Below, one piece after another: positions 44,125 through 52,794 of a stretch of 56,724 nt of DNA; the first letter of the stretch is position 1, and the number at the start of each line of letters is the position of its first letter. The notes beneath the pieces were generated by a model. The model did no database searches. It saw only the letters and a list, made by a program, of their open reading frames with translations, and had not been told where the DNA came from. The stretch covers positions 1 through 56,724 of the forward strand of contig CAIOJO010000324.1 of the NCBI GenBank assembly GCA_903858635.1. The letters are read 5' to 3'. Made by a program: the position numbers and the translations under genes. Source of the stretch: an uncultured Telmatospirillum sp. Its GTDB lineage: Bacteria; Pseudomonadota; Alphaproteobacteria; Rhodospirillales; Magnetospirillaceae.

Positions 44125-45444
44125 ATGAAGACCAAGCTGACCGCACCCAGCCGGGACACCCTGGACCCCATCGAGAACGCCAGCCGCGACGAGATCTGCG
44201 CCTTGCAGCTGGAACGCCTCAAATGGTCGGTGCGGCACGCCTACGACAATGTCGAGCATTACCGCAAGAAGTGCCTGGCCAAGGGCGTCCACCCGGACGA
44301 CCTGAAGGCGCTGACCGACCTGCAGCTGTTCCCCTTCAACAGCAAGAACGACCTGCGCGAGACCTACCCGTTCGGGCAGTTCGCCGTGCCGATGGAACAG
44401 GTGGTGCGTATCCATGCCTCGTCGGGCACCACCGGACGACCGACCGTGGTCGGCTACACCAAGAAGGATATCGCCGACTGGGCCAAGCTGATGGCCCGCT
44501 CGATCCGCGCCGCCGGCGGCCAGCCCCGCCACAAGGTACATGTGGCCTACGGCTACGGCCTGTTCACCGGCGGCTTAGGGGCCCATTACGGGGCCGAAGA
44601 GCTGGGCTGCACGGTCATTCCCATGTCGGGCGGCCAGACCGAGAAGCAGGTCCAGCTGATCCGCGATTTCCGCCCCGACATCATCATGGTGACCCCATCC
44701 TATATGCTGGTGCTGCTCGATGCCCTCGAGGCAGAAGGCCTCGACCGCGACAACTGTTCGCTGGTCGGCGGCCTGTTCGGAGCCGAGCCGTGGACTGAAG
44801 CGATCCGGACCGAGCTCGAGCACAGGGGCGGCATCGACGCCATCGACCTGTACGGGCTGTCGGAGATCATGGGGCCGGGCGTCGCCTGCGAATGCATCGA
44901 GACCAAGGACGGCCTGCATATCTGGGAAGACCAGTTCCTGCCCGAGGTGATCAACCCGGAAACCGGCGAGCCGGTGGCTGATGGCGAGCTGGGAGAACTG
45001 GTGTTCACCACGCTGTGCAAGGAAGCGCTGCCGATGATCCGCTATCGGACCCGCGATTTGACCCGCCTGTTGCCGGGCACCGCCCGCCAGTTCCGCCGCA
45101 TGGGAAAGATCACCGGGCGGTCCGATGACATGCTGATCATCCGCGGCGTCAATGTGTTCCCCACGCAGATCGAGGAACTGATCCTCAAGAACGAGTGGCT
45201 GTCGCCCCATTACCAGTTGCAGCTCGATCGCCAAGGGCATCTGGACGAATTGACCGTCAAGGTCGAAATGCGGCCCGAGGTGTTCCTCGACGACAACGAC
45301 AAGGCCGGTCTGGGCCGCGACCTGCAGCATCACATCAAGAGCTATATCGGCATCTCGACCCAGGTCCTGGTGCTCGAACCGGAAAGCCTGCCGCGCTCGC
45401 TGGGCAAGGCGGTGCGGGTGGTGGACAACCGTCCCAAGGCCTAG
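44125..45444 (+). CDS. paaK: Phenylacetate-CoA ligase
   Basis: AMP-forming ligase that activates phenylacetate, or a close analogue, with CoA and ATP. The 439-residue product has the adenylate motif HASSGTTGRPTVVGYTKKD, GLSEIMGPGVACEC and the C-terminal GRSDDMLIIRGVNVFPTQIE typical of PaaK-like enzymes. The ATG at 44125 has GAGGAAAC upstream. It lies between the PaaI gene and the MFS gene in one apparent operon after the liv-type importer. No aerobic paa genes (paaABCDE) are in the window, so an anaerobic route (PadJ-type role) is a reasonable alternative name. Confidence 0.93.
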   Translation: MKTKLTAPSRDTLDPIENASRDEICALQLERLKWSVRHAYDNVEHYRKKCLAKGVHPDDLKALTDLQLFPFNSKNDLRETYPFGQFAVPMEQVVRIHASSGTTGRPTVVGYTKKDIADWAKLMARSIRAAGGQPRHKVHVAYGYGLFTGGLGAHYGAEELGCTVIPMSGGQTEKQVQLIRDFRPDIIMVTPSYMLVLLDALEAEGLDRDNCSLVGGLFGAEPWTEAIRTELEHRGGIDAIDLYGLSEIMGPGVACECIETKDGLHIWEDQFLPEVINPETGEPVADGELGELVFTTLCKEALPMIRYRTRDLTRLLPGTARQFRRMGKITGRSDDMLIIRGVNVFPTQIEELILKNEWLSPHYQLQLDRQGHLDELTVKVEMRPEVFLDDNDKAGLGRDLQHHIKSYIGISTQVLVLEPESLPRSLGKAVRVVDNRPKA

Positions 45445-45465
45445 CAACAACCGGGAGGGGATACC

Positions 45466-46680
45466 GTGACCGCAATGCCCGACGGGGTGCTGGCGCCCCG
45501 CCGGGCCAGGGCCAATGTCGCCCGCCTGGCATGCGCCCAGGCCCTGACCGGGGCCAATGCCGCGGTGATCTTCGCCACCGGCGCGATCGTCGGCTCGAGC
45601 TTGGCGCCCAGCGCTTCCCTGGCGACACTGCCTATTTCCTGTTACGTCCTCGGCATGGCGGCGGGAACCCTGCCAACCGGCTGGATTTCGCGCCGCTACG
45701 GACGCCGTGCTGCGTTCATCCTCGGCACCGCTTGCGGAACCGCCACCGGTTTGTTGGCGACCGCGGCCCTCCTGGTCGCCTCGTTCCCCCTTTATTGCCT
45801 GGCCACCTTCCTCGGTGGGCTCTATGGGGCGGTGGCACAATCCTTCCGCTTCGCCGCCGCCGATGGCGTCAGCCCTGCGTTCCGGCCAAAGGCGGTATCG
45901 CTGGTGATGGCCGGCGGCGTCTTCGCCGGGGTGCTGGGCCCGCAATTGATCAACTGGACGATGGATTGGTGGTTGCCCTACGTCTTCGCCGCCAGCTACC
46001 TGGCCCAGGCGGCGGTAGCCCTGATCTGCATGGCGGTGGTGGCGGGCGTCGACCTACCCAAGCCGCCCCCGACCCATGTCGCAACCGGCCGGCCGCTCGC
46101 CCAGATCGTCGCCCACCCGCGGTTTTTGGCGGCGGCACTGTGCGGTGTGGTGTCCTACTTCCTGATGAATCTGGTCATGACCTCGGCGCCGCTGGCGATG
46201 CGACTTTGCGGATTGGCCCTGACCGATTCCAATCTTGCCATCCAGTGGCATGTCGTCGCGATGTACGGCCCAGGGTTCATCACCGGCGGGCTGATTGCCC
46301 GTTTCGGTGCCAGACGGGTGGTCGCCCTGGGACTGCTGATCATCGCTGCGGCGGCGGCCATCGGGCTGGACGGCATCAGCGTCGGCCATTTCTGGGTGTC
46401 GCTGATCTTGCTGGGGATCGGCTGGAACTTCGGCTTCGTCGGCGCCTCGGCAATGGTGCTCGAAAGTCATCGCCCCGAGGAACGGAACAAGGTTCAGTCG
46501 TTCAACGATTTCATCGTCTTCGGCACCGTGGCGTTCGGCTCGTTCTCGTCCGGCCAGATCCTCGCCAGCCACGGCTGGGCGGCGATCAATTGGCTGGTCT
46601 TTCCAGCCGTCGCCGTAACCTTGACGGTGCTGTTATGGTCGGCCCGGCCGCGAGCCGGGCTGGCCGGGCAAAGCCGGTAA
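45466..46680 (+). CDS. Major facilitator superfamily transporter
   Basis: A 404-residue protein with about twelve membrane helices. The loop 2/3 motif is GWISRRYGRRAAF. The start is GTG at 45466 because GGGAGGGGAT precedes it at the right distance; an ATG three codons later is possible. It follows the phenylacetate-CoA ligase by 21 nt, so it belongs to the same operon and may move an aromatic acid or a pathway product. The substrate cannot be told from sequence. Confidence 0.87.
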   Translation: MTAMPDGVLAPRRARANVARLACAQALTGANAAVIFATGAIVGSSLAPSASLATLPISCYVLGMAAGTLPTGWISRRYGRRAAFILGTACGTATGLLATAALLVASFPLYCLATFLGGLYGAVAQSFRFAAADGVSPAFRPKAVSLVMAGGVFAGVLGPQLINWTMDWWLPYVFAASYLAQAAVALICMAVVAGVDLPKPPPTHVATGRPLAQIVAHPRFLAAALCGVVSYFLMNLVMTSAPLAMRLCGLALTDSNLAIQWHVVAMYGPGFITGGLIARFGARRVVALGLLIIAAAAAIGLDGISVGHFWVSLILLGIGWNFGFVGASAMVLESHRPEERNKVQSFNDFIVFGTVAFGSFSSGQILASHGWAAINWLVFPAVAVTLTVLLWSARPRAGLAGQSR

Positions 46681-46724
46681 CGGCGCCTGTTGCGCGTTCC
46701 GACGCGGTCCTTGGCGCCCTGCCG

Positions 46725-46841
46725 TCAATGATGGGCGTGGCCGTGCGGGGCGGCTTCGGCGGCGCCGTCGCCGGTGGCGCGGAGACACAGGACAAGGCCG
46801 TACACGACCACACAGCCGACGATGAAAAGCCCGAATTCCAT
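46725..46841 (-). CDS. Possible 38-residue membrane protein with a His-rich tail
   Basis: A short frame starting ATG at 46841 with GGAAGG and GGGAAG upstream. It encodes MEFGLFIVGCVVVYGLVLCL, one membrane helix with two Cys, followed by a short linker and a C-terminal APHGHAHH. The helix plus a histidine cluster would suit a metal-binding or assembly subunit. It is antisense to nothing and fills the space after the MFS gene in tail-to-tail orientation. Coding status is uncertain because of the size. Confidence 0.4.
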   Translation of the reverse strand: MEFGLFIVGCVVVYGLVLCLRATGDGAAEAAPHGHAHH

Positions 46842-47097
46842 CTTCCCAATTCCTTCCTCAATCGTCTGCGGCAGAAAGTCTCACGCCCCCATCGCGCCGT
46901 CAATGATCGCTTCGGCTGATAGTCCTGGGCCGACCCGCATCCTGCGCGTGCGACAAACGCAAAGCGTGTTATGGTACCGTTGGAACCTGGCAGGCGCATG
47001 GGAGACTGACGGGGCATGCGGCTTACTCTGCACCATGGGCGCGGTCACGCGACCAAGCCCTCCTGCGATTCGGCGAGGCTGGCGGATGGGGACGATA

Positions 47098-48234
47098 ATG
47101 CCACCTTCGCCTGAACAGCATCGCCCGCCCCAGCGCTCCCTGATCGCCGTCATCGACAATATGGCGGGCCGGCGACAGGCGCTGGTCAACATCCTGAAGC
47201 CCTATTTTCGCGTGGTCGACCACGAGGATGGCGACAAGGCGATCGCCGAATTGAAGAATAGCCGGCCGGCCGCCGCCCTGGTGGCCGATCGCTTGCCACC
47301 GCTGGGCGGCTACGAAGTGGTGAAACGCATCCGCGACACCGCCGGGCTGGAACGGCTGCCGGTCATCCTGGTGGCGCCGAACGGCGGCAAGACGGTGCAG
47401 GATGGCCAGCGATGGTGCGGTGCCGACCGTCTGCTGGTCTGGCCCTGTCACCCGTCGATGGCGCTGATGGTGGTTTCCTCGATGTGCAGTCTTCACATCG
47501 AGCGCAGCTGGGAGGCGCTGTCGCCGATACCGCGCCTGGCGCTGAAACAGACCTTGTTGGCCTTCAACGGGCTGACCGAGGCCATTCACCAGGGCGGCGA
47601 TGTCGACATCGGCGAGATCGGCCAAGCATCCACCAGCCTGGTTGCCGCATTGAACGACAATCACTGCCATCTGATCCTCGATGCGGTCAAGGATCACGAC
47701 GACTACACCTACGTCCATTGTCTCAGGGTCTCGGCGTTCCTTTCGCTGTTCGGCCACATTACCGGCCTACCGCAGAGCGAACAGGTGCTTCTGGCCACCG
47801 GCGGACTGTTGCACGATGTCGGCAAGATCAAGATCCCTTATGACGTTCTGAACAAGGCGGGCCAGCTCAAGGACGTCGAATTCGACCTGATCAAGACGCA
47901 TGTGGAATCGACGGTCGAGTTGTTGCAGCGGGCGCCCCAGATTCGCAAGCCGATTATCACCATTGCCTCGCAACACCATGAGAAGCTGGACGGTTCGGGC
48001 TACCCCCTTGGTCTTTCCGGCACGCAGCTGGATGACCTGGCGCGGATGGCGACCATCGTCGATATCTTCAGCGCGCTGACCGATCGCCGGACCTATAAGC
48101 CGGCCATGGACCCCGAATTGGCCCTCAACCTGATGTTGGAAGGGATGTCGCGGGAACTCGACATGCGGCTGTTGGCAATCTTCCGCCAGGCGATGCTCGA
48201 TGCCGCGGTGTTTGCCGAGCCGGTCTACGGGTGA
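47098..48234 (+). CDS. Response regulator with HD-GYP phosphodiesterase domain
   Basis: A 378-residue protein. Residues about 12-135 form a receiver-like domain (LIAVIDNMAGRRQALVNIL, with Asp in LVADRLPPLGGYEV), but the usual acidic pair and conserved Lys are altered (IDN; WPCHPS), so it may not be phosphorylated normally. Residues about 190-375 form an HD-GYP domain with the metal motif GGLLHDVGKIKIP and the signature HHEKLDGSGYPLGL, predicting hydrolysis of cyclic di-GMP. The ATG at 47098 has GGGGA upstream; an ATG at 47086 is an alternative. No kinase is adjacent. Confidence 0.88.
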   Translation: MPPSPEQHRPPQRSLIAVIDNMAGRRQALVNILKPYFRVVDHEDGDKAIAELKNSRPAAALVADRLPPLGGYEVVKRIRDTAGLERLPVILVAPNGGKTVQDGQRWCGADRLLVWPCHPSMALMVVSSMCSLHIERSWEALSPIPRLALKQTLLAFNGLTEAIHQGGDVDIGEIGQASTSLVAALNDNHCHLILDAVKDHDDYTYVHCLRVSAFLSLFGHITGLPQSEQVLLATGGLLHDVGKIKIPYDVLNKAGQLKDVEFDLIKTHVESTVELLQRAPQIRKPIITIASQHHEKLDGSGYPLGLSGTQLDDLARMATIVDIFSALTDRRTYKPAMDPELALNLMLEGMSRELDMRLLAIFRQAMLDAAVFAEPVYG

Positions 48235-48315
48235 TGCCCCGCGGACGGGCCGATATGGCGGGGTGCGGCCACGGGTGCGAACCACCGCACCCATGGCCTG
48301 CCCGTCCGGCTTCGC

Positions 48316-49158
48316 TCAGCTCTTCGGCTTATCGTCCATCGGCGAGCCATCGAACTTGAACCGCTTGATCTGCGCGCTCTTCTCGAGGCTGTCGATGACC
48401 TTGGGGACGTCCAGTTCGACCAGTTCGCTCTTGATCCTCGGCTTGGCTTGTTCGTAGGAGGGTGGCGGCACCATGCGACGGTCCTCCACCTTGATGACAT
48501 GCCAACCGACCGAGCTATGCACCGGAACTTGCGTGTATTCGCCGGGCTTCAGCTGGAATGCCGCAGCGGCAAACTCCGGCACGGCCTTATCCTTGCTGAT
48601 ATAGCCGGCGTCTCCGCCACTGGCTTTGCCGGACGGATCGATGCTCTTGGCCTTGGCCTCGTCCTCGAAGGAAACGCCCGATTGCAGATCGGCAATGGCG
48701 GCCTTGGCGGCCTCCTCGGAGGCGAGCAGGATGTGGCGGACCCGCACCTCTTCCTTTTCCGGCGTGGCCGCCTTGATCGCTTCGTAGCGCTGCTGGATCG
48801 CGCTTTCCGGGATGTCGGCCTCGGCCCGCCTGGTCAGATACAGCTGCTGCAGCAGCTGGATCCGCACATCCGCCAGCTGGGCCTTGAACTCCGGGTCGTT
48901 CTCCAGCTTCTGCTTCTTCGCCTGGTCGAGAACCAATTGCCCGACAATCACCTGGTCGAGCAGCTGGTTGTAAACCTTGTCGAGCGGCACCTGGCCGTGC
49001 TGGGCTACCGCCTGATGGGCCTTGATGAGAACGGAGCGATGGATGTCCTTGCCGTTCACCGTGGCGACGACCGGATCGGCATCCGCCGCCAGGGCGGGAA
49101 ACGTCGCCGCCGTCAACAGGGCGGCCAACGCAATGGCGCCCAGGGGACCGTGGGTCAT
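48316..49158 (-). CDS. Periplasmic peptidyl-prolyl isomerase, PpiC/PrsA-SurA type
   Basis: A 280-residue exported folding factor. A signal peptide (LGAIALAALLTAATFPALA) is followed by an N-terminal chaperone region rich in Gln/Leu helices (about 30-130) and a single parvulin domain (about 135-235) with VRVRHILLASEEAAKAAIAD and SVGWHVIKVEDRR. Together these fit a SurA/PrsA-like role in periplasmic protein folding. The ATG at 49158 follows AAAGGAAAAC. It lies about 130 nt downstream of the tartrate/malate dehydrogenase gene's opposite end and is transcribed in the same direction. Confidence 0.92.
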   Translation of the reverse strand: MTHGPLGAIALAALLTAATFPALAADADPVVATVNGKDIHRSVLIKAHQAVAQHGQVPLDKVYNQLLDQVIVGQLVLDQAKKQKLENDPEFKAQLADVRIQLLQQLYLTRRAEADIPESAIQQRYEAIKAATPEKEEVRVRHILLASEEAAKAAIADLQSGVSFEDEAKAKSIDPSGKASGGDAGYISKDKAVPEFAAAAFQLKPGEYTQVPVHSSVGWHVIKVEDRRMVPPPSYEQAKPRIKSELVELDVPKVIDSLEKSAQIKRFKFDGSPMDDKPKS

Positions 49159-49290
49159 AAAGTTTTCCTTTCGTTATCGATGCCTTCGGACGGCGCCGGT
49201 TGATGCCCGGCGCCCCGAGGGATCGAGCCTGTGAGTACCCTCGTTGCCCGCTTCATGCAAGATCCCATCATCTGGCCCAGCCCCATCGAT

Positions 49291-50370
49291 CTAGCCGATG
49301 GCCGCGGCGATGGCCTTGCCGACTTCGGTGGTGTCCGCCTTGCCCTGGAGGTCGGGCGTATGCGGTCCGTCGAGCAGCACCGCCTCGATCGCCGCCATGA
49401 TGGCGTCGTGCGCCGCCCGGCAGGGCCCCGTCCCTTGGCCGAGGAAGTCCAGCATCATCGCCCCCGACCAGATCATGCCGATCGGATTGGCGATGTTGCG
49501 TCCATAAATGTCCGGGGCCGAACCATGCACCGGCTCGAACAGCGAGGGAAACAGCCGCTCCGGATTGAGATTGGCCGAGGGCGCGATACCGATGGTGCCG
49601 GTACAGGCCGGCCCGAGATCGGACAGGATGTCGCCGAACAGGTTCGACGCCACCACCACGTCGAAGCGCTCGGGCGACAGCACGAACCGGGCGCACAGGA
49701 TATCGATGTGATACTTGTCCCAGGTGACCCCCGGATAGTGGGCGGCCATGGCCTCCACGCGCTCGTCCCAATAGGGCATGCTGATGGCGATGCCGTTCGA
49801 CTTGGTGGCCGAGGTCAGGTGCTTCTTGGGGCGGCTGGCGGCCAGTTCGAAGCCGTATTTGAGGACCCGATCGATGCCGTGGCGGGAAAACACCGATTCC
49901 TGCAGGACGATTTCCCGCTCGGTGCCTTCATACATGCGGCCACCGACGGTGGAATATTCGCCTTCGGTATTCTCCCGCACCACGTAGAAATCGATGTCGC
50001 CCGGCTTCTTGCCGGCCAGCGGCGCCGGTACGCCGGGCATCAGGCGCACCGGCCGCAGATTGACATACTGGTCGAAGCCCCGCCGGAATTGCAGCAGCGA
50101 GCCCCACAGGGAAATGTGATCGGGCACCACCGCCGGCCAACCGACGGCGCCGAAGAAGATCGCGTCGTAGCCCCGCAGGCGGTTCGCCCAGTCGTCCGGC
50201 ATCATCCGCCCATGCTTGGTGAAATACTCCGCACAGGCCCAGTCGAAATGATCGGCCTCGAGGGCGATGCCGTGTTTGCGGGCGGCGGCTTCGACGGCGC
50301 GCATGCCTTCCGGCATGACCTCGCGGCCGATGCCGTCGCCTGGGATTACCGCGATCCTATGTGCCGCCAT
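49291..50370 (-). CDS. Tartrate / D-malate dehydrogenase (isopropylmalate dehydrogenase family)
   Basis: NAD-dependent beta-decarboxylating dehydrogenase, 359 residues. It begins HRIAVIPGDGIGREVMPEGM. The substrate Arg residues lie in YVNLRPVRLMPGVP and VRENTEGEYS, the catalytic Lys in LTSATKSNG, and metal-binding aspartates in ASNLFGDILSDLGP. The NAD-specificity region EPVHGSAPDIYG is present. The YVVRENTEGEYS form and LRPVRL favour the tartrate/D-malate (DmlA/TtuC) group over LeuB. The ATG at 50370 has GGGAGG upstream; a TTG at 50385 was rejected. Substrate between tartrate and D-malate is unresolved. Confidence 0.9.
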   Translation of the reverse strand: MAAHRIAVIPGDGIGREVMPEGMRAVEAAARKHGIALEADHFDWACAEYFTKHGRMMPDDWANRLRGYDAIFFGAVGWPAVVPDHISLWGSLLQFRRGFDQYVNLRPVRLMPGVPAPLAGKKPGDIDFYVVRENTEGEYSTVGGRMYEGTEREIVLQESVFSRHGIDRVLKYGFELAASRPKKHLTSATKSNGIAISMPYWDERVEAMAAHYPGVTWDKYHIDILCARFVLSPERFDVVVASNLFGDILSDLGPACTGTIGIAPSANLNPERLFPSLFEPVHGSAPDIYGRNIANPIGMIWSGAMMLDFLGQGTGPCRAAHDAIMAAIEAVLLDGPHTPDLQGKADTTEVGKAIAAAIG

Positions 50371-50409
50371 CTGGACCTCCCGCAACCGTTCGTGCTCAGC
50401 AAGAGGTTA

Positions 50410-50446
50410 GCACCCGCGGCCAGTCGGCGCAACCGGCCGCGGGTGC
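50410..50446. terminator. Perfect 12-bp hairpin between dehydrogenase and kinase remnant
   Basis: GCACCCGCGGCC (50410-50421) and GGCCGCGGGTGC (50435-50446) around a 13-nt loop. On the minus strand no U-run follows, so if it terminates the kinase-remnant transcript it does so weakly. It lies 40 nt upstream of the dehydrogenase start. Confidence 0.5.
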
Positions 50447-50552
50447 GATCTGGGCTGCCGCTTCAGCTTTCGCGACGGAGATGCGACGGTGCAGCGGCGG
50501 CGGTCACGGTGATGACTCCGAATAGAGCATCCGAAGCGACCTTAACAGGCCA

Positions 50553-51506
50553 TCATGCCGCCTGGCGGATCGCAGCGGCGAGTATCTCCCTGAGCCGATT
50601 GGGCACGATCGGCTTGTGGGCGCTCAGTTGCCCGGCCAACACGTCGGTCAGCAAAGCCATGGCCTGCACAGGCTGGCGCAGATCGTGACTGGCGGCAGCG
50701 AGAAACGTCGATTTCGCTTTCTCCGCCTGTTCGGCCTTGGCCAAGGCGGCACGCAGATCGCGCTCGCCCGCTTTACGCGCCGTGATGTCCCGCAATATTC
50801 CCGTGAAAAAGCGGCGATCACCGTCCCACCATTCGGAGATGGCGAGGTCCATCGGGACCACCGTCCCGTCCTTGCGCCTCCCCTCGACTGCGCGGCCGAT
50901 ACCGATGATTTTTGCCTGACCTGTCTTCTTGTAGTTGTCGAGATAGCCGTCGTGGGCCGACCGATGAGGCTCGGGCACGAGCATTTTCACGTTTTGCCCG
51001 ACAACCTCATTTGCGGCGTACCCGAACAGCCGTTCGGCGGCCTTGTTGAATGAGACGACGTCGGCTTGCCCGTCAATGATGATGAAGGCGTCGACCGCGG
51101 TGTCGGCGACCGCGCGGTAACGTGCTTCGGCCGCAACCATCGCCTGTTCCAAAACCTTCTTCTGGGTGATGTCTTCGAAATAGACCGCAAGTCCCTGGGC
51201 GGACGGAAAGGCTCGGACCGTAAACCATAATTCCGAACCGATGAGATGGTCGTCGAATTCGATCGGCTTCGAGGTTTCCGCGGCCAAACGCAAAGCCCCC
51301 TCGAAGCGAGAGCCGAAGACGTTGGGGAACGCCTGCCAGAGATCGCATCCGACAAGGCTATTGTCGCGACCGATGATCGCGTAGGCGCGATCGTTGACAT
51401 AGGTGAGACGCCACGTGCGATCAATCTCGATCACCGCATCGGTCAGGCGGTTGAGGGCTGACGCTATATGGCGCTCAGTCGGCGGGGGATCGGACATAAA
51501 TTCCAT
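50553..51506 (-). pseudogene. Hybrid sensor kinase remnant: two PAS domains and H-box fused to a receiver tail
   Basis: A 317-residue frame. Two PAS domains occupy about 10-120 and 125-245 (NRLTDAVIEIDRTWRLTYVN; ADTAVDAFIIIDGQADVVSF). A HisKA segment follows with the phospho-accepting His in STFLAAASHDLRQPVQAM. The sequence then jumps, within about 15 residues, to AHKPIVPNRLREILAAAI, which resembles the Lys-Pro and last helix of a receiver domain. The whole ATPase domain and most of a receiver are missing, which points to an in-frame internal deletion. The start is ATG 51506, or 51497. Autokinase activity is not expected, but it could still act as a PAS-H-box protein. Confidence 0.75.
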
Positions 51507-51615
51507 GTCCTAAAGTTGATGCGGGCGCTTGGCATTGACGAATACGACCTCTCCCGAAAAACTAATCGGTTTATCTTTCGCGCCCATCAGGATGAGCGTA
51601 CCACTTCAGCGGGCG

Positions 51616-52044
51616 TCAAGCGGCATTGGGATTGCGAGTGATACCTATGCGCAGATGGCGCTGGCTGCCGAGGCAGAGGCCGACATGATCAAGGTCATTG
51701 TGAAGCTCGTTTCCGCCAGGGTGTCCGTCCCTCGGCACTCCCGCGCTTTCGAACTTCTGTATGCGGATAGCGGCTTCTTCCGGGCGTCGGTCTTCCCGCT
51801 CAGGACGGCGGATATCGTAGCGTTGGATCGGCATGACACTGCGCGAGTGCGTCGTCCGCACCCGGTGGAATGAAGTCTTTAGATTCACGACGCCGGTCGC
51901 ATTAGGGTTTCTGGGATTGCCGGGGAAGACGTCGAAGATGTGGCGGCCGAGGATTTCCTGCTCGGTGGTCAGCGTCGCCTGTAAGTAATCGCCCGTCTGG
52001 TCGTCGGATTGCCTTGCGCAAGCGGCGAGAAGGGCAGCAAAGGG
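51616..52044 (-). pseudogene. PAS-domain relic of a signalling protein
   Basis: From about 51990 downwards the minus strand encodes DYLQATLTTEQEILGRHIFD, then VFPGNPRNPNATGVVNLK and MPIQRYDIRRPE. This is the typical central part of a PAS domain found in alphaproteobacterial sensors. The normal continuation (FEERYWSPVN-type) is lost after RRP and replaced by an unrelated reading until the stop at 51616. No start codon or ribosome site precedes it; the frame begins after a stop at 52045-52047. It is therefore a fragment, probably related to the neighbouring kinase remnant. Confidence 0.7.
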
Positions 52045-52080
52045 TCAACTCCCGCCTATCGCCGCCCCCGAAGGCAGCGG

Positions 52081-52470
52081 TCAGTCGTTGGATCCGTCGA
52101 GGACGGCCACCGGATAGCGCCGGATCATGGCGTCTGCGCTGACAATGGTCAGCCCTTCGTGCCGTGCCTGGGCAACCAACATGCGGTCGAACGGATCGTG
52201 ATGGTGCGGCGGCAGCCCTCCGGCCAGGATCGCGTGCTCGACCGCAATGCCGAGCGGGGTGAATCCTGCCTGGCCGATGATCGCTGGCATTCCTGCGATC
52301 GGAAAATCAAGCCGGCCGAGCGCGTGCTTGATGGCGATCTCCCACACCGTGGCGGCGCTGACGAACACCTCGGAAGCGGGATCGCCGATCGCCGCCTTCG
52401 CCGCCGCCGGCAGCACCGGATCGTCCGACAACCACCACAGCAGGATATGCGTGTCGAGCAATAGCTTCAC
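52081..52470 (-). CDS. vapC: PIN-domain toxin, VapC family
   Basis: A 129-residue PIN-domain ribonuclease. The active-site acids are present: Asp in [13 protein letters not shown], Glu in ATVWEIAIKHALGRL, and Asp in HHDPFDRMLVAQA. It is of the type paired with Phd/YefM antitoxins. The ATG at 52470 overlaps the stop of the antitoxin gene (ATGA), the standard arrangement. No disabling mutation seen. The pair occupies the 3' part of a broken aquaporin gene, so it probably arrived by insertion. Confidence 0.92.
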   Translation of the reverse strand: MKLLLDTHILLWWLSDDPVLPAAAKAAIGDPASEVFVSAATVWEIAIKHALGRLDFPIAGMPAIIGQAGFTPLGIAVEHAILAGGLPPHHHDPFDRMLVAQARHEGLTIVSADAMIRRYPVAVLDGSND

Positions 52471-52712
52471 GGGGTCTCGCCGCGAAACGCGCGGGCAAGG
52501 TCGTCCGGCAATGGCGCGTCGAAGTCCGGCCCAATGCTGATCTTACCCTTCAGCTGGCCAGGCACACGCGGATTGGAGCGGGCCTGAAGCGGCACCAGAC
52601 GAGCCATCGGGCGGCCGGCCTTGGCGATGATGATTTCCTCGCCGGCGGCGGCGCGCTCGACCAACTGGGACAGGTTGGTCTTTGCGTCATAAAGATTGAT
52701 CGGGTCGGCCAT
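52467..52712 (-). CDS. vapB: Phd/YefM-family antitoxin
   Basis: An 81-residue antitoxin. The N-terminal DNA-binding Phd/YefM fold contains [20 protein letters not shown] and [18 protein letters not shown]. The C-terminal, toxin-binding tail ends [15 protein letters not shown]. The ATG at 52712 follows AGGAGCG. The promoter and a set of TTGACCAA repeats lie just upstream, as expected for an autoregulated toxin-antitoxin operon. Confidence 0.92.
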   Translation of the reverse strand: MADPINLYDAKTNLSQLVERAAAGEEIIIAKAGRPMARLVPLQARSNPRVPGQLKGKISIGPDFDAPLPDDLARAFRGETP

Positions 52713-52728
52713 GAAGCGCTCCTAACCA

Positions 52729-52777
52729 ACTTGACCAAGGTTAGCAGCCGATCCGGTTGTTGGTCAAGCTTGGTCAA
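52729..52777 (-). promoter_or_regulatory. vapBC promoter with repeated TTGACCAA operator
   Basis: On the minus strand TTGACC (52767-52762) and TAACCT (52743-52738) are 18 nt apart. TTGACCAA occurs twice as a direct repeat on the upstream side (about 52777-52760) and once inverted (TTGGTCAA) between -10 and the start codon. This arrangement fits cooperative binding by the antitoxin and antitoxin-toxin complex. Confidence 0.6.
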
Positions 52778-52794
52778 CCCAGCCGTCCGAAGCG

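Noticed and set aside
51529-51873. A 114-residue plus-strand frame in the kinase/VapC gap
   Set aside because: No ribosome site or recognisable domain, and the opposite strand reads as a clear PAS fragment.
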